A stretch of DNA of 64,000 nt from Annona cherimola (lineage: Eukaryota > Streptophyta > Magnoliopsida > Magnoliales > Annonaceae): NCBI GenBank assembly GCA_030490835.1, contig CM059972.1, forward strand, positions 91,435,137 to 91,499,136, in the 5' to 3' direction. Numbering within the stretch: position 1 is the first letter of the stretch; each line of letters starts with the position of its first letter. The position numbers and the translations under genes were made by a program. Of this stretch, positions 36,175-46,606 are shown one piece after another. The notes under the pieces are model-generated. The model had not been told where the DNA came from and made no database searches. It saw only the letters and a list, made by a program, of their open reading frames with translations.

Positions 36175-36636
36175 CTAAGTTAATTCAAGCATTCCCATAT
36201 CATTTCTAATTTTATAAAATGATTCTTTTGCAAGAGGTTTGGTGAATATATCTGCAATTTGATCTTCTGTTCTTACATATTCCAAACATATGTCATGATT
36301 TTCTACATGTTCTCTAATACTAGAATGCAATACTGGATTTTTAGTTAAACATATGGCACTTGTATTATCACATTTAATAGGTATATCTTTAAAATCCATG
36401 TCATATTCTCTAAGCTGTTGTTTCATCCAAAGTAATTGGGCACAACAGCTCCCGGCGGCAATATATTCGGCTTCCGCCGTAGATAGAGCAACACTAGTTT
36501 GTTTTCTTGAAAACCATGAAACCAACATGTTCCTAAGAAACTGACATGTTTCACTAGTGCTTTTTCTATCTACTTTGTAACCGGCAAAATCCGCATCCGA
36601 GTAGCCGATTAGATCAAAATTAGAGCCCTTTGGATA
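36175..36636 (-). pseudogene. E2 copy A RNase H
   Basis: The minus strand has GYSDADFAGYK, LVSWFSRKQTSVALST, AEAEYIAAGSC and IFTKPLAKESF. Compared with E1 about ten residues are lost in frame after NPVLHS, removing the RTKHID motif next to the active site. A TGA at 36637-36639 replaces Trp just upstream. RNase H would degrade the RNA of the RNA-DNA hybrid; this copy is doubtful even if read. Confidence 0.85.
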
Positions 36637-37620
36637 TCAAAGTCCTATGTTGGTAGTGTCTACTAAATATCTGAAAATTCTTTTTACAGCTACCAAGTGT
36701 GATTCTTTTGGACATGATTGAAATCTTGAGCACATACATACACTAAACAATATATCAGGCCTAGAAGCAGTTAAATATAATAAAGAACCTATCATGCTTC
36801 TATATAATTTTAAATCAATTGTTTTTCCTTTCTCATCTTTGTCAATTTTAATTGCTGAGCTCATAGGCGTGTTTGCCCCTTTGCTGTTTTCCATGCCAAA
36901 CTTCTTCAACATTTCTTTGATATACTTGGACTGGTTTATGAAAATCTCTTCATTTAGTTGCTTGATTTGTAGTCCAAGGAAGAAATTCAGCTCCCCCATC
37001 ATACTCATCTCAAATTCTTTCTGCATAAGCTCAGAAAATTTTTGACAAAGAATCTCATTAGTAGCACCAAAAATAATATCATCAATATAAATTTGAATAA
37101 GCAAGATATCTTTTTCTTTATATTTGATAAACAAAGTGGTGTCTACCTTTCCCTTTTAGAAGTCATGATCAATCAAAAATTTGCTTAATCTCTCATACCA
37201 AGCTCTTGGAGCTTGTTTTAATCCATATAATACTTTGGTTAATTTGTATGCAAATTTAGATTGATCTTTCTCCTCAAATCCAGGTGGTTGTTCAACATAC
37301 ACCTCTTCATTTATATATTCATTCAAAAATGCACTTTTAATATCCATTTGAAACAATTTAAAGTTCATGTGAGATGCAAAAGCTAGTAAGATGCGAATAG
37401 CTTCTAATCTAGCAACCGGGGCATAGGATTCTTCAAAATCTATTCCTTCTTCTTGTGAGTATCCCTTTGCCACAAGTCTAGCTTTGTTTCTCACTACAAG
37501 TCCACTTTCATCTAATTTGTTTCTAAAGACCCATTTTGTGCCAATGATAGTACAATCTTTTGGTCTTGGAACAAGATGCCAAACTTGATTTCTTTCAAAT
37601 TAATTTAGCTCTTCTTGCAT
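36637..37620 (-). pseudogene. E2 copy A reverse transcriptase
   Basis: RT blocks on the minus strand run in order: [57 protein letters not shown] (Ile for the usual Val of YVDD), FLGLQIKQL and SRPDILFSV. In-frame stops are at 37600-37602 (Gln codon to TAA), 37156-37158 (Gln to TAA) and 36637-36639. No complete RT can be made from one frame. Confidence 0.88.
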
Positions 37621-38428
37621 TGCTATGATCCAGTTTTCATCATCAAGAGCTTGATCAATAGTGGATGGTTCAATTTTGAATACAAAGGCGTATTGTCCAC
37701 AAACATTTTGTTTTGACCTTCTAGTATTTACACCTTCATAAACATTCCCTATAACTTGCTCAATTGGATGGGCATGATTGAACTTTAAATTAGTTGGAGG
37801 TTTATAGAAATTATTACCTTCACTTACCCTTTCCTCCATGGAATCTTCTTGCTTTTCCACATGCAGTTTTTCAAGGCTACTTGTTATATCATCTGCATCA
37901 CTTAAATCATCTTTTCTTTTGAAGCAAGGATTAGTTTCATCAAAGACAACATGTATTGATTCTTCTACAACTTGGTTCTTTTGTTGAAGACTCTATATGC
38001 TTTGCTATTTGATGAGTAACCAAGGAATATTGCCTCATCACTTTTAGCATCCAATTTTCCCAAGTTGGTTTTCCCATTGTTCAAAACATAACATGTGCAA
38101 CCAAAGGCATGAAAATATAAAATATTTAGTTTTCTACCTTTCCATAGCTCATATGGGGTCTTTTTCAAGATTGCTCTAATGGTAACCCGGTTCAACACAT
38201 GACAAGCTGTACTTACAGCTTCACCCCAAAATTTCTTGGATAATTTACTCTCATTTAGCATTGTTCTAGCCATCTCTTGTATAGTTCTGTTTTTCCTTTC
38301 AACCACTCCATTTTGTTGTGGAGTTCTTGGTGCAGAAAATGTGTGATGAATTCCTTTTTCATTGCATAATTCTATGAATCATTTATTTTCAAACTCACCA
38401 CTATGATCACTTCTAATAGTCATAATAG
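37621..38428 (-). pseudogene. E2 copy A integrase core and C-terminus
   Basis: It contains the catalytic SDHGGEFENK Asp, [14 protein letters not shown] with the catalytic Glu, [24 protein letters not shown] and [16 protein letters not shown] stop at 38379-38381 replaces an Arg codon. A 1-base deletion near 37983 shifts the frame after NKRT. The segment 37600-37860 (MEKQEDSMEE to MQEELN) is the linker to RT. Confidence 0.87.
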
Positions 38429-39170
38429 TACATTATTTTTCATTTTGCACCAAGTTTACAAAAGTTGCAAACATAGAGAAGGCTTCATCTTTGCTAGCTA
38501 AGAGAATTACCCTTGTGAATCTTGAAAAATCATCAACTATTACAAACACATATTTCTTTCCACCAATGGTTAAAATGTCAGATGACCCATATAGATCCAT
38601 GTGTAGCAATTCAAGTGGCCTAGTGGTGGAAATCTCGTTTTTGGTAGAGAAAGGCATTTTAGGTTGTTTTGACAATTGACATGTCTTGCAAATTTTATCT
38701 TTGTCATATTTCAATTTAGGCAATCCCTCTACCAAACTCTTCTTCCATAGGGTCTTTATATTTGTCATGTTTATATGCCCAAGCCTCTTATGCCAAATCC
38801 ATGGATCATTGTCAATGGCCATTAGACATTAACCATCTAGTTCATCAAGTGAAACCAAATATACATTTTCATGTCTTTTTCCGCTAAACATGATATGTTC
38901 TCCATCAAATACATTACATATAGATGATTCAAACACAACCTTGTACCCTTTGTCACATAATTGGCTAATACTTATTAAATTGTGCTTGAGTCCTTCAACA
39001 AACAATACATCTTCCATACATGCATTTGAAATACTATAAATATTTTCTTTACCTTTGATTTTATCTTTTTCATTATTTCCAAAGGCAACAGTTCCATCGT
39101 TGCAAGGCTTGACTTTATGAAATAAACTTCTTTCACTGGTCATATGCCTTAAGCAACCACTATCCATGAA
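38429..39170 (-). pseudogene. E2 copy A protease and pre-integrase region
   Basis: The protease signature MDSGCLRHMT starts at 39167, and the first segment runs to a stop at 38829-38831 (Gln to TAA). The second segment, 38433-38822, has the integrase zinc motif HKRLGH (residues 11-16) with CKTC (C45, C48), the first catalytic Asp in LLHMDLYG (D76) and VIVDDFSRF. A further stop lies at about 38430. Confidence 0.88.
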
Positions 39171-39225
39171 CCAAACGTTGCTTGCCTTTGCCTTGAAACA
39201 AATCTGAAAAATGAATAAATAAATC

Positions 39226-39522
39226 TTATCTCTTTGGTACCCATTTTATGGGTCCATTTGGGTTAGAAAACTGATTTAATCTTTGTTGTTCTATCTTTGA
39301 AAGTTCAAATCTTGTTTTTCTTGGAACCCAAACTAATTTTGCACCATGGTCATATAGTTTCTTAAAATTACATTTATGGACTTTATGACCCATTTTATTG
39401 CAAAAATTACAAGCCATTGGTAATCTAGGAGTAGGCCTCCAAGTATGTATTGATTCAACAATTGGCCTTCTAGTCCACGTAGTATGTTTCCCTTTGGGCT
39501 TGTAGATAGGTGCAGTTTTGGT
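39226..39522 (-). pseudogene. E2 copy A gag C-terminal part with second zinc knuckle
   Basis: After the stop at 39523-39525 the gag frame stays open to KWVPKR-stop. MACNFCNKMGHKVHKC is a complete CX2CX4HX4C knuckle, followed by KLVWVPRKT, which is usual in Sirevirus gag. The terminal TAA is shared with E1, and pol resumes one base later in the +1 frame, so this stop may be the natural end of gag. Confidence 0.85.
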
Positions 39523-41097
39523 TTAATTTTTCCCAAGTATTGGCACATTCGATTTGTCACTTTCTCTTTGCTCAAATGTGGAGTATCCAAGACTTCTTTT
39601 ATTTGTTTGAGAGGTCATGCTCAGAAACATTCTCACATTTTCTCCTGGATTAGAGAATTTAGCTAATGATTCATTCAATGATTCATTCTCCTTTTTTAAT
39701 TTTTCCACTTCTTTCAAAAGCAAATCGTTTTCTTCTTTCAATTTTGTTGCTTTTTCTGCTAGTTTTCCATTTACAATAATAATGGAGTTACATTGTTGTC
39801 TCTTTAATGATAACTTATTTCCTAGCTTTTTGATTTCCTCATATAATGAATCATATGCATGTTGTAATTCTTCTAATTCAGCACATTTGGGACATTCTTG
39901 AAAAGAAGAATAAGTAGATCGAGAATGGAAAATTTTGGAAGTTACCTCTTCATTACTTATGTACTTTGTTGAAGTAGTTTGTTCTTCCAAAACTTCCGTT
40001 GTGTTCAAACACAACAAATCTTCTTCTTGCTCAATTCGTGCCATGCAACATATTCTTGCACAATTTGCCGCATCAAAATCATCGGTTGAGGAGCTACTTG
40101 TTGATGAAGTTTCTTCGTTCACGTACATTCCTCTTCCCTTTGGCCTTTGGAATTTTCTGCTTTCATGTCTTTTCCTCCTTTCTTGTTGATCCTTTGATTT
40201 CTCTTCGGGTGTAGGACATTGAACTTGCATATTTCCCATACCGCCGCATCTATAGCATTTTGTAGCCTCCTTCTTCTTCTCTTTTCGTGATCTCTCTTTG
40301 AAGTCTTTGAAGTTCTTCTCGTTTCTCACAAACTTTCGAAATCTGCGTGTGAGTAGAGCAATGTCTTCATCGTCATTGTGAGATGATGAGGTGGATTCAT
40401 CCGAGTTGTGGATGACTTTTAGTGCAATTGCTCTTTTTCCTTTGTGGTGATCTTCATTTCTTTTCTTGATTAGCTCATGTGACATTAGTGAGCTAATAAG
40501 GTCTTCTAGCTTCAATGTGTTCAAGTCCTTTGCTTCTTCTATTTCAGTAATTTTCGGAGTCCATGATTCGGGTAGCGCCCTTAGAATCTTCATGACCTGC
40601 TCCGATTCAGAAATTGCTTTTCCAAGACCTTTCAAAGCATTAGTAATTTTAGAGAATCTATCAAACATTTTAAAAATATTTTCTATATCTAGCATTCTAA
40701 AGTTTTCCAACTCTCCAATCAAAATATTTCTCCTTGTCCCTTGGACTTGAGAAGTTCCTTCATATATAGATGTTAAAGTATCCCATATTTCTTTTGCGGT
40801 TAAACAAGAGAATACTCTATCATATTCGGAAGCCGTAAGAGTACAAAATAGTAAGTTCATAGCTTTAGCATTGCTCTTAACAGTTCTTACTTCCTCTTCG
40901 GTCCATTTGGAAGCTCTTTCATCAATAGGCAAGGTTACACCATCTTGGATTGCAATCCAAGAATCCATATCTGTAGCCATGATGAGTTGCTTCATACGAA
41001 GCTTCCAATAGCCGAAATTGTTCTCATCAAACAATGTTGGCCTAGTAAAAGATTAGCCTTCTACAAATGCGGGAACGGAAGTCGATTGGGATGCCAT
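39523..41097 (-). pseudogene. E2 copy A gag, main part
   Basis: The original ATG is at 41095-41097 (MASQST). A TAA at 41053-41055 (Gln codon) cuts it after 14 residues. The remaining open segment of 503 codons (41034 to 39523) carries the gag core (WDTLTSIYEG, about 84-93; ALPESWTPKI, 153-162) and a first zinc knuckle with C260, C263 and C273 but Asn268 for His. A serine/acid linker and a strong coiled coil at about 386-460 follow. It ends at a second Gln-to-TAA change. Gag would build the particle; the knuckle lesion alone should impair RNA binding. Confidence 0.88.
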
Positions 41098-41131
41098 ATT
41101 AAAAGATCTCTTTGGTATAACTCAAAGACCT

Positions 41132-41143
41132 GCTCTAATACCA
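41132..41143 (-). promoter_or_regulatory. E2 copy A primer binding site
   Basis: Minus strand TGGTATTAGAGC, one C-to-T change from the tRNA-Met complement seen in E1. Two bases separate it from the middle LTR. Confidence 0.85.
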
Positions 41144-41145
41144 CT

Positions 41146-42961
41146 TGTTGGTCCCGAGTTAATGGCAAATACCCAAGAGGGGAGGGGTGAATTCGGTAAT
41201 TAAAAATTTACAATTTAAACAGAAACTTTACCCCGGATTAATCTAGTTCCCTTTATGAAGAAACAGAATGGAAAGCAATATAGTGTATAGAGCAGAAATA
41301 AACATCAACACACAGGATTTTATAGTGGTTCGGGCAACCTCCCTACTCCACTCTTCCAAGCTCACACCTCTTGTGACTTGGGTTCCACTATGTATTCCGC
41401 GAATACAACTAGAGTCTCCGCTCTCTTCTAGATTCTAGCTCTAGGGGGCATATACAACCAGAGCCTCTGCTCTCTTCTAAATTCTAGCTCTATGGGGTAT
41501 ATACAACTACAGCACAAAGTAGGTGACGAGTTCCACTCCAATCACTCACTACTTTGCTTATACTTGATCTTAGTTACCCAAACTAAATCAAGTTCAATAC
41601 AACAAGAAATAACAAAAGAAAGTTTCTACACGTTACTGTTGTGTAGACGCAGATTTTGCGCGGAGAAGAACTTGTAGTGTAGGCTCAGAGATTCAGCAAG
41701 CAGCTCTTGACAGTTTTGAAGCAAATTTCTTCTTCTAAATGTTGGCTTGATCACTTGAAGCTCTTGAAGATGGGAGTTATGCACACTTAATGATTCTCAG
41801 CTCCCCTCCTCGTTCATATTGAATCCCTCTTATAATTGTGGAGGGAATCCGAACGTTTGGAGGTAGGTGGCGCGCATTTAATGCGCCAACGTTCAAAAAT
41901 TTTCCGACCATTGCGACCCAAGTCGCAGGTGGAGTCGACTTCGGATGCGACTTCGCCCAAGTCGCAGGTGGAGTCGACTTCGGATGCGACTTCGCCTGTT
42001 CGCAAATTTTTCAAGTTCCAGTCTGGGTCGACTTGGTCCTCGACTTGACCCAAGTCGCAGGTGGAGTCGACTTCTGGTGCGACTTCACCTTGACAGCTTG
42101 CTTGACGAACTTGAAATCCTTGGAGATGCTTTCATCATTAGATTTTCTTCATATTGAATGTTCTCCCTTATATCTCTTTACATAAAATACCTTGGATTCC
42201 TTTTCTTGAGTTCTTGAGTACTTGAATCTTGGAATGCATTGCTTGCTTGAATTCCTTCATTGTTTGGAGACTCTTTATAATTCTCACATTTGATTTCATG
42301 TCTTGAGTCTTGAGTCTTTGAGTTGTCTTCTACCTTCATCTTCTTTTGAAACTCTTGAATCTACCATTGAGTTATCTTGATCTGCATGTTTTCGTATTGA
42401 AGTCGGAGTCGGAGTTGACTTCATCTGCGACTTCACCTAAGTCGCATGCGGAGTCGACTTGGGATGCGACTTCGGCTGCCCCTGTTCTTGGTTTCAACTC
42501 TGGACATAAATGACGCCTCCAAGTCGCTACCGGAGTCGACTTGGTCTGCGACTTCACCTCAAGTCGCAAGTGGAGTCGACTTGGGATACGACTTCGGCAC
42601 CTCTCAATCTTGATTTCAACTCTGGAAGGAAATGTCGTTTCGAAGTCGATGCTGGAGTCGACTTGGTCTGCGACTTCACCTAAGTCGCAAGCGGAGTCGA
42701 CTTGGGATGCAACTTCGGCACTTCTCATTCTCGATTTCAACTCTGGAAGGGAATGACGTCTTGAAGTCGCTTCTTGAGTCGACTTGGGGATCGACTTGGC
42801 CTAAGTCGAAGCCTGAGTCGACTTGACTTGCCATGCTTCATATTCTTCAAATTTATAATCTTAAGTCATTTCCACAAACATGTTAGTAACCAAAACTTAC
42901 TCAAATTGATTTGTTAATCATCAAAACATAGACTTGGCTTATTTTCCACATATTTCCAATA
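41146..42961 (-). repeat. E2 middle LTR, recombinant
   Basis: 1816 bp. From 41146 to about 42288 it shares variants with the right LTR (for example CACTCAC, TTCAAAAATTTTCC, CACATTTG). From about 42415 to 42961 it shares variants with the left LTR (GAGTTGAC, CACCTAAG, GGCTGCCCC, the missing 12 bp and the TATTGG start). It serves as 3' LTR of copy B and 5' LTR of copy A. TATA-like site at 41828-41837. Confidence 0.9.
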
Positions 42962-43258
42962 ATCTCCCCCTTTTTGATGATTAACAAAACTGATTTAAGT
43001 GTATACCTTTCAATGTCTTAAAAACATGCCAATTTTGTATTTTGAAGTTTTTAACATACTCATGCAAACAATAAAAAATATTTAAACAAAAACCAGTCAT
43101 AAAAACTTAGGCTCAAACCCAAAACTTAGGCTCAAACCCTGATCTCTTCTCCCCCTTTTTGTCAATTTATCAAAAAATAGAGATAGAGTGGGTAAAGCTT
43201 CTTAAGAATGGTGGGGTTGCTCCCCCTGAACCTGTGCTCCCCCTCAGTTTGTGCTTTG
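42962..43258 (-). promoter_or_regulatory. E2 copy B 3' non-coding region with four PPT-like tracts
   Basis: Same four purine tracts as copy A, 7084 bp further on (43236-43246, 43219-43229, 43148-43161, 42963-42976). Confidence 0.75.
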
Positions 43259-43720
43259 CTAAGTTAATTCAAGCATTCCCATATCATTTCTAATTTTATA
43301 AAATGATTCTTTTGCAAGAGGTTTGGTGAATATATCTGCAATTTGATCTTCTGTTCTTACATATTCCAAACATATGTCATGATTTTCTACATGTTCTCTA
43401 ATACTAGAATGCAATACTGGATTTTTAGTTAAACATATGGCACTTGTATTATCACATTTAATAGGTATATCTTTAAAATCCATGTCATATTCTCTAAGCT
43501 GTTGTTTCATCCAAAGTAATTGGGCACAACAGCTCCCGGCGGCAATATATTCGGCTTCCGCCGTAGATAGAGCAACACTAGTTTGTTTTCTTGAAAACCA
43601 TGAAACCAACATGTTCCTAAGAAACTGACATGTTTCACTAGTGCTTTTTCTATCTACTTTGTAACCGGCAAAATCCGCATCCGAGTAGCCGATTAGATCA
43701 AAATTAGAGCCCTTTGGATA
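43259..43720 (-). pseudogene. E2 copy B RNase H
   Basis: Identical in translation to copy A, including the in-frame loss around NPVLHS-SIREH and the upstream TGA at 43721-43723. Confidence 0.85.
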
Positions 43721-44704
43721 TCAAAGTCCTATGTTGGTAGTGTCTACTAAATATCTGAAAATTCTTTTTACAGCTACCAAGTGTGATTCTTTTGGACATG
43801 ATTGAAATCTTGAGCACATACATACACTAAACAATATATCAGGCCTAGAAGCAGTTAAATATAATAAAGAACCTATCATGCTTCTATATAATTTTAAATC
43901 AATTGTTTTTCCTTTCTCATCTTTGTCAATTTTAATTGCTGAGCTCATAGGCGTGTTTGCCCCTTTGCTGTTTTCCATGCCAAACTTCTTCAACATTTCT
44001 TTGATATACTTGGACTGGTTTATGAAAATCTCTTCATTTAGTTGCTTGATTTGTAGTCCAAGGAAGAAATTCAGCTCCCCCATCATACTCATCTCAAATT
44101 CTTTCTGCATAAGCTCAGAAAATTTTTGACAAAGAATCTCATTAGTAGCACCAAAAATAATATCATCAATATAAATTTGAATAAGCAAGATATCTTTTTC
44201 TTTATATTTGATAAACAAAGTGGTGTCTACCTTTCCCTTTTAGAAGTCATGATCAATCAAAAATTTGCTTAATCTCTCATACCAAGCTCTTGGAGCTTGT
44301 TTTAATCCATATAATACTTTGGTTAATTTGTATGCAAATTTAGATTGATCTTTCTCCTCAAATCCAGGTGGTTGTTCAACATACACCTCTTCATTTATAT
44401 ATTCATTCAAAAATGCACTTTTAATATCCATTTGAAACAATTTAAAGTTCATGTGAGATGCAAAAGCTAGTAAGATGCGAATAGCTTCTAATCTAGCAAC
44501 CGGGGCATAGGATTCTTCAAAATCTATTCCTTCTTCTTGTGAGTATCCCTTTGCCACAAGTCTAGCTTTGTTTCTCACTACAAGTCCACTTTCATCTAAT
44601 TTGTTTCTAAAGACCCATTTTGTGCCAATGATAGTACAATCTTTTGGTCTTGGAACAAGATGCCAAACTTGATTTCTTTCAAATTAATTTAGCTCTTCTT
44701 GCAT
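43721..44704 (-). pseudogene. E2 copy B reverse transcriptase
   Basis: Same blocks ([18 protein letters not shown]) and the same stops as copy A, now at 44684-44686, 44240-44242 and 43721-43723. Shared lesions show that the copies did not decay independently. Confidence 0.88.
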
Positions 44705-45512
44705 TGCTATGATCCAGTTTTCATCATCAAGAGCTTGATCAATAGTGGATGGTTCAATTTTGAATACAAAGGCGTATTGTCCACAAACATTTTGTTTTGA
44801 CCTTCTAGTATTTACACCTTCATAAACATTCCCTATAACTTGCTCAATTGGATGGGCATGATTGAACTTTAAATTAGTTGGAGGTTTATAGAAATTATTA
44901 CCTTCACTTACCCTTTCCTCCATGGAATCTTCTTGCTTTTCCACATGCAGTTTTTCAAGGCTACTTGTTATATCATCTGCATCACTTAAATCATCTTTTC
45001 TTTTGAAGCAAGGATTAGTTTCATCAAAGACAACATGTATTGATTCTTCTACAACTTGGTTCTTTTGTTGAAGACTCTATATGCTTTGCTATTTGATGAG
45101 TAACCAAGGAATATTGCCTCATCACTTTTAGCATCCAATTTTCCCAAGTTGGTTTTCCCATTGTTCAAAACATAACATGTGCAACCAAAGGCATGAAAAT
45201 ATAAAATATTTAGTTTTCTACCTTTCCATAGCTCATATGGGGTCTTTTTCAAGATTGCTCTAATGGTAACCCGGTTCAACACATGACAAGCTGTACTTAC
45301 AGCTTCACCCCAAAATTTCTTGGATAATTTACTCTCATTTAGCATTGTTCTAGCCATCTCTTGTATAGTTCTGTTTTTCCTTTCAACCACTCCATTTTGT
45401 TGTGGAGTTCTTGGTGCAGAAAATGTGTGATGAATTCCTTTTTCATTGCATAATTCTATGAATCATTTATTTTCAAACTCACCACTATGATCACTTCTAA
45501 TAGTCATAATAG
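44705..45512 (-). pseudogene. E2 copy B integrase core and C-terminus
   Basis: Same frame-shift (near 45067) and Arg-to-TGA stop (45463-45465) as copy A. Integrase motifs VERKNR and [13 protein letters not shown] are present. Confidence 0.87.
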
Positions 45513-46254
45513 TACATTATTTTTCATTTTGCACCAAGTTTACAAAAGTTGCAAACATAGAGAAGGCTTCATCTTTGCTAGCTAAGAGAATTACCCTTGT
45601 GAATCTTGAAAAATCATCAACTATTACAAACACATATTTCTTTCCACCAATGGTTAAAATGTCAGATGACCCATATAGATCCATGTGTAGCAATTCAAGT
45701 GGCCTAGTGGTGGAAATCTCGTTTTTGGTAGAGAAAGGCATTTTAGGTTGTTTTGACAATTGACATGTCTTGCAAATTTTATCTTTGTCATATTTCAATT
45801 TAGGCAATCCCTCTACCAAACTCTTCTTCCATAGGGTCTTTATATTTGTCATGTTTATATGCCCAAGCCTCTTATGCCAAATCCATGGATCATTGTCAAT
45901 GGCCATTAGACATTAACCATCTAGTTCATCAAGTGAAACCAAATATACATTTTCATGTCTTTTTCCGCTAAACATGATATGTTCTCCATCAAATACATTA
46001 CATATAGATGATTCAAACACAACCTTGTACCCTTTGTCACATAATTGGCTAATACTTATTAAATTGTGCTTGAGTCCTTCAACAAACAATACATCTTCCA
46101 TACATGCATTTGAAATACTATAAATATTTTCTTTACCTTTGATTTTATCTTTTTCATTATTTCCAAAGGCAACAGTTCCATCGTTGCAAGGCTTGACTTT
46201 ATGAAATAAACTTCTTTCACTGGTCATATGCCTTAAGCAACCACTATCCATGAA
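45513..46254 (-). pseudogene. E2 copy B protease and pre-integrase region
   Basis: MDSGCLRHMT starts at 46251. The stop at 45913-45915 and the zinc motif segment 45517-45906 are the same as in copy A. Confidence 0.88.
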
Positions 46255-46309
46255 CCAAACGTTGCTTGCCTTTGCCTTGAAACAAATCTGAAAAATGAAT
46301 AAATAAATC

Positions 46310-46606
46310 TTATCTCTTTGGTACCCATTTTATGGGTCCATTTGGGTTAGAAAACTGATTTAATCTTTGTTGTTCTATCTTTGAAAGTTCAAATCTTGTT
46401 TTTCTTGGAACCCAAACTAATTTTGCACCATGGTCATATAGTTTCTTAAAATTACATTTATGGACTTTATGACCCATTTTATTGCAAAAATTACAAGCCA
46501 TTGGTAATCTAGGAGTAGGCCTCCAAGTATGTATTGATTCAACAATTGGCCTTCTAGTCCACGTAGTATGTTTCCCTTTGGGCTTGTAGATAGGTGCAGT
46601 TTTGGT
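46310..46606 (-). pseudogene. E2 copy B gag C-terminal part with second zinc knuckle
   Basis: Same intact CX2CX4HX4C knuckle and the same KWVPKR-stop end as copy A. Confidence 0.85.

Noticed and set aside
36174..36175. Sirevirus env-like gene between RNase H and the 3' LTR
   Set aside because: Only about 300 bp of purine-tract-rich non-coding sequence is present in E1 and E2.
41838..42185. Antisense ORFs through the E2 LTRs
   Set aside because: They follow from stop-free GTCGAC repeats on both strands and match no family.
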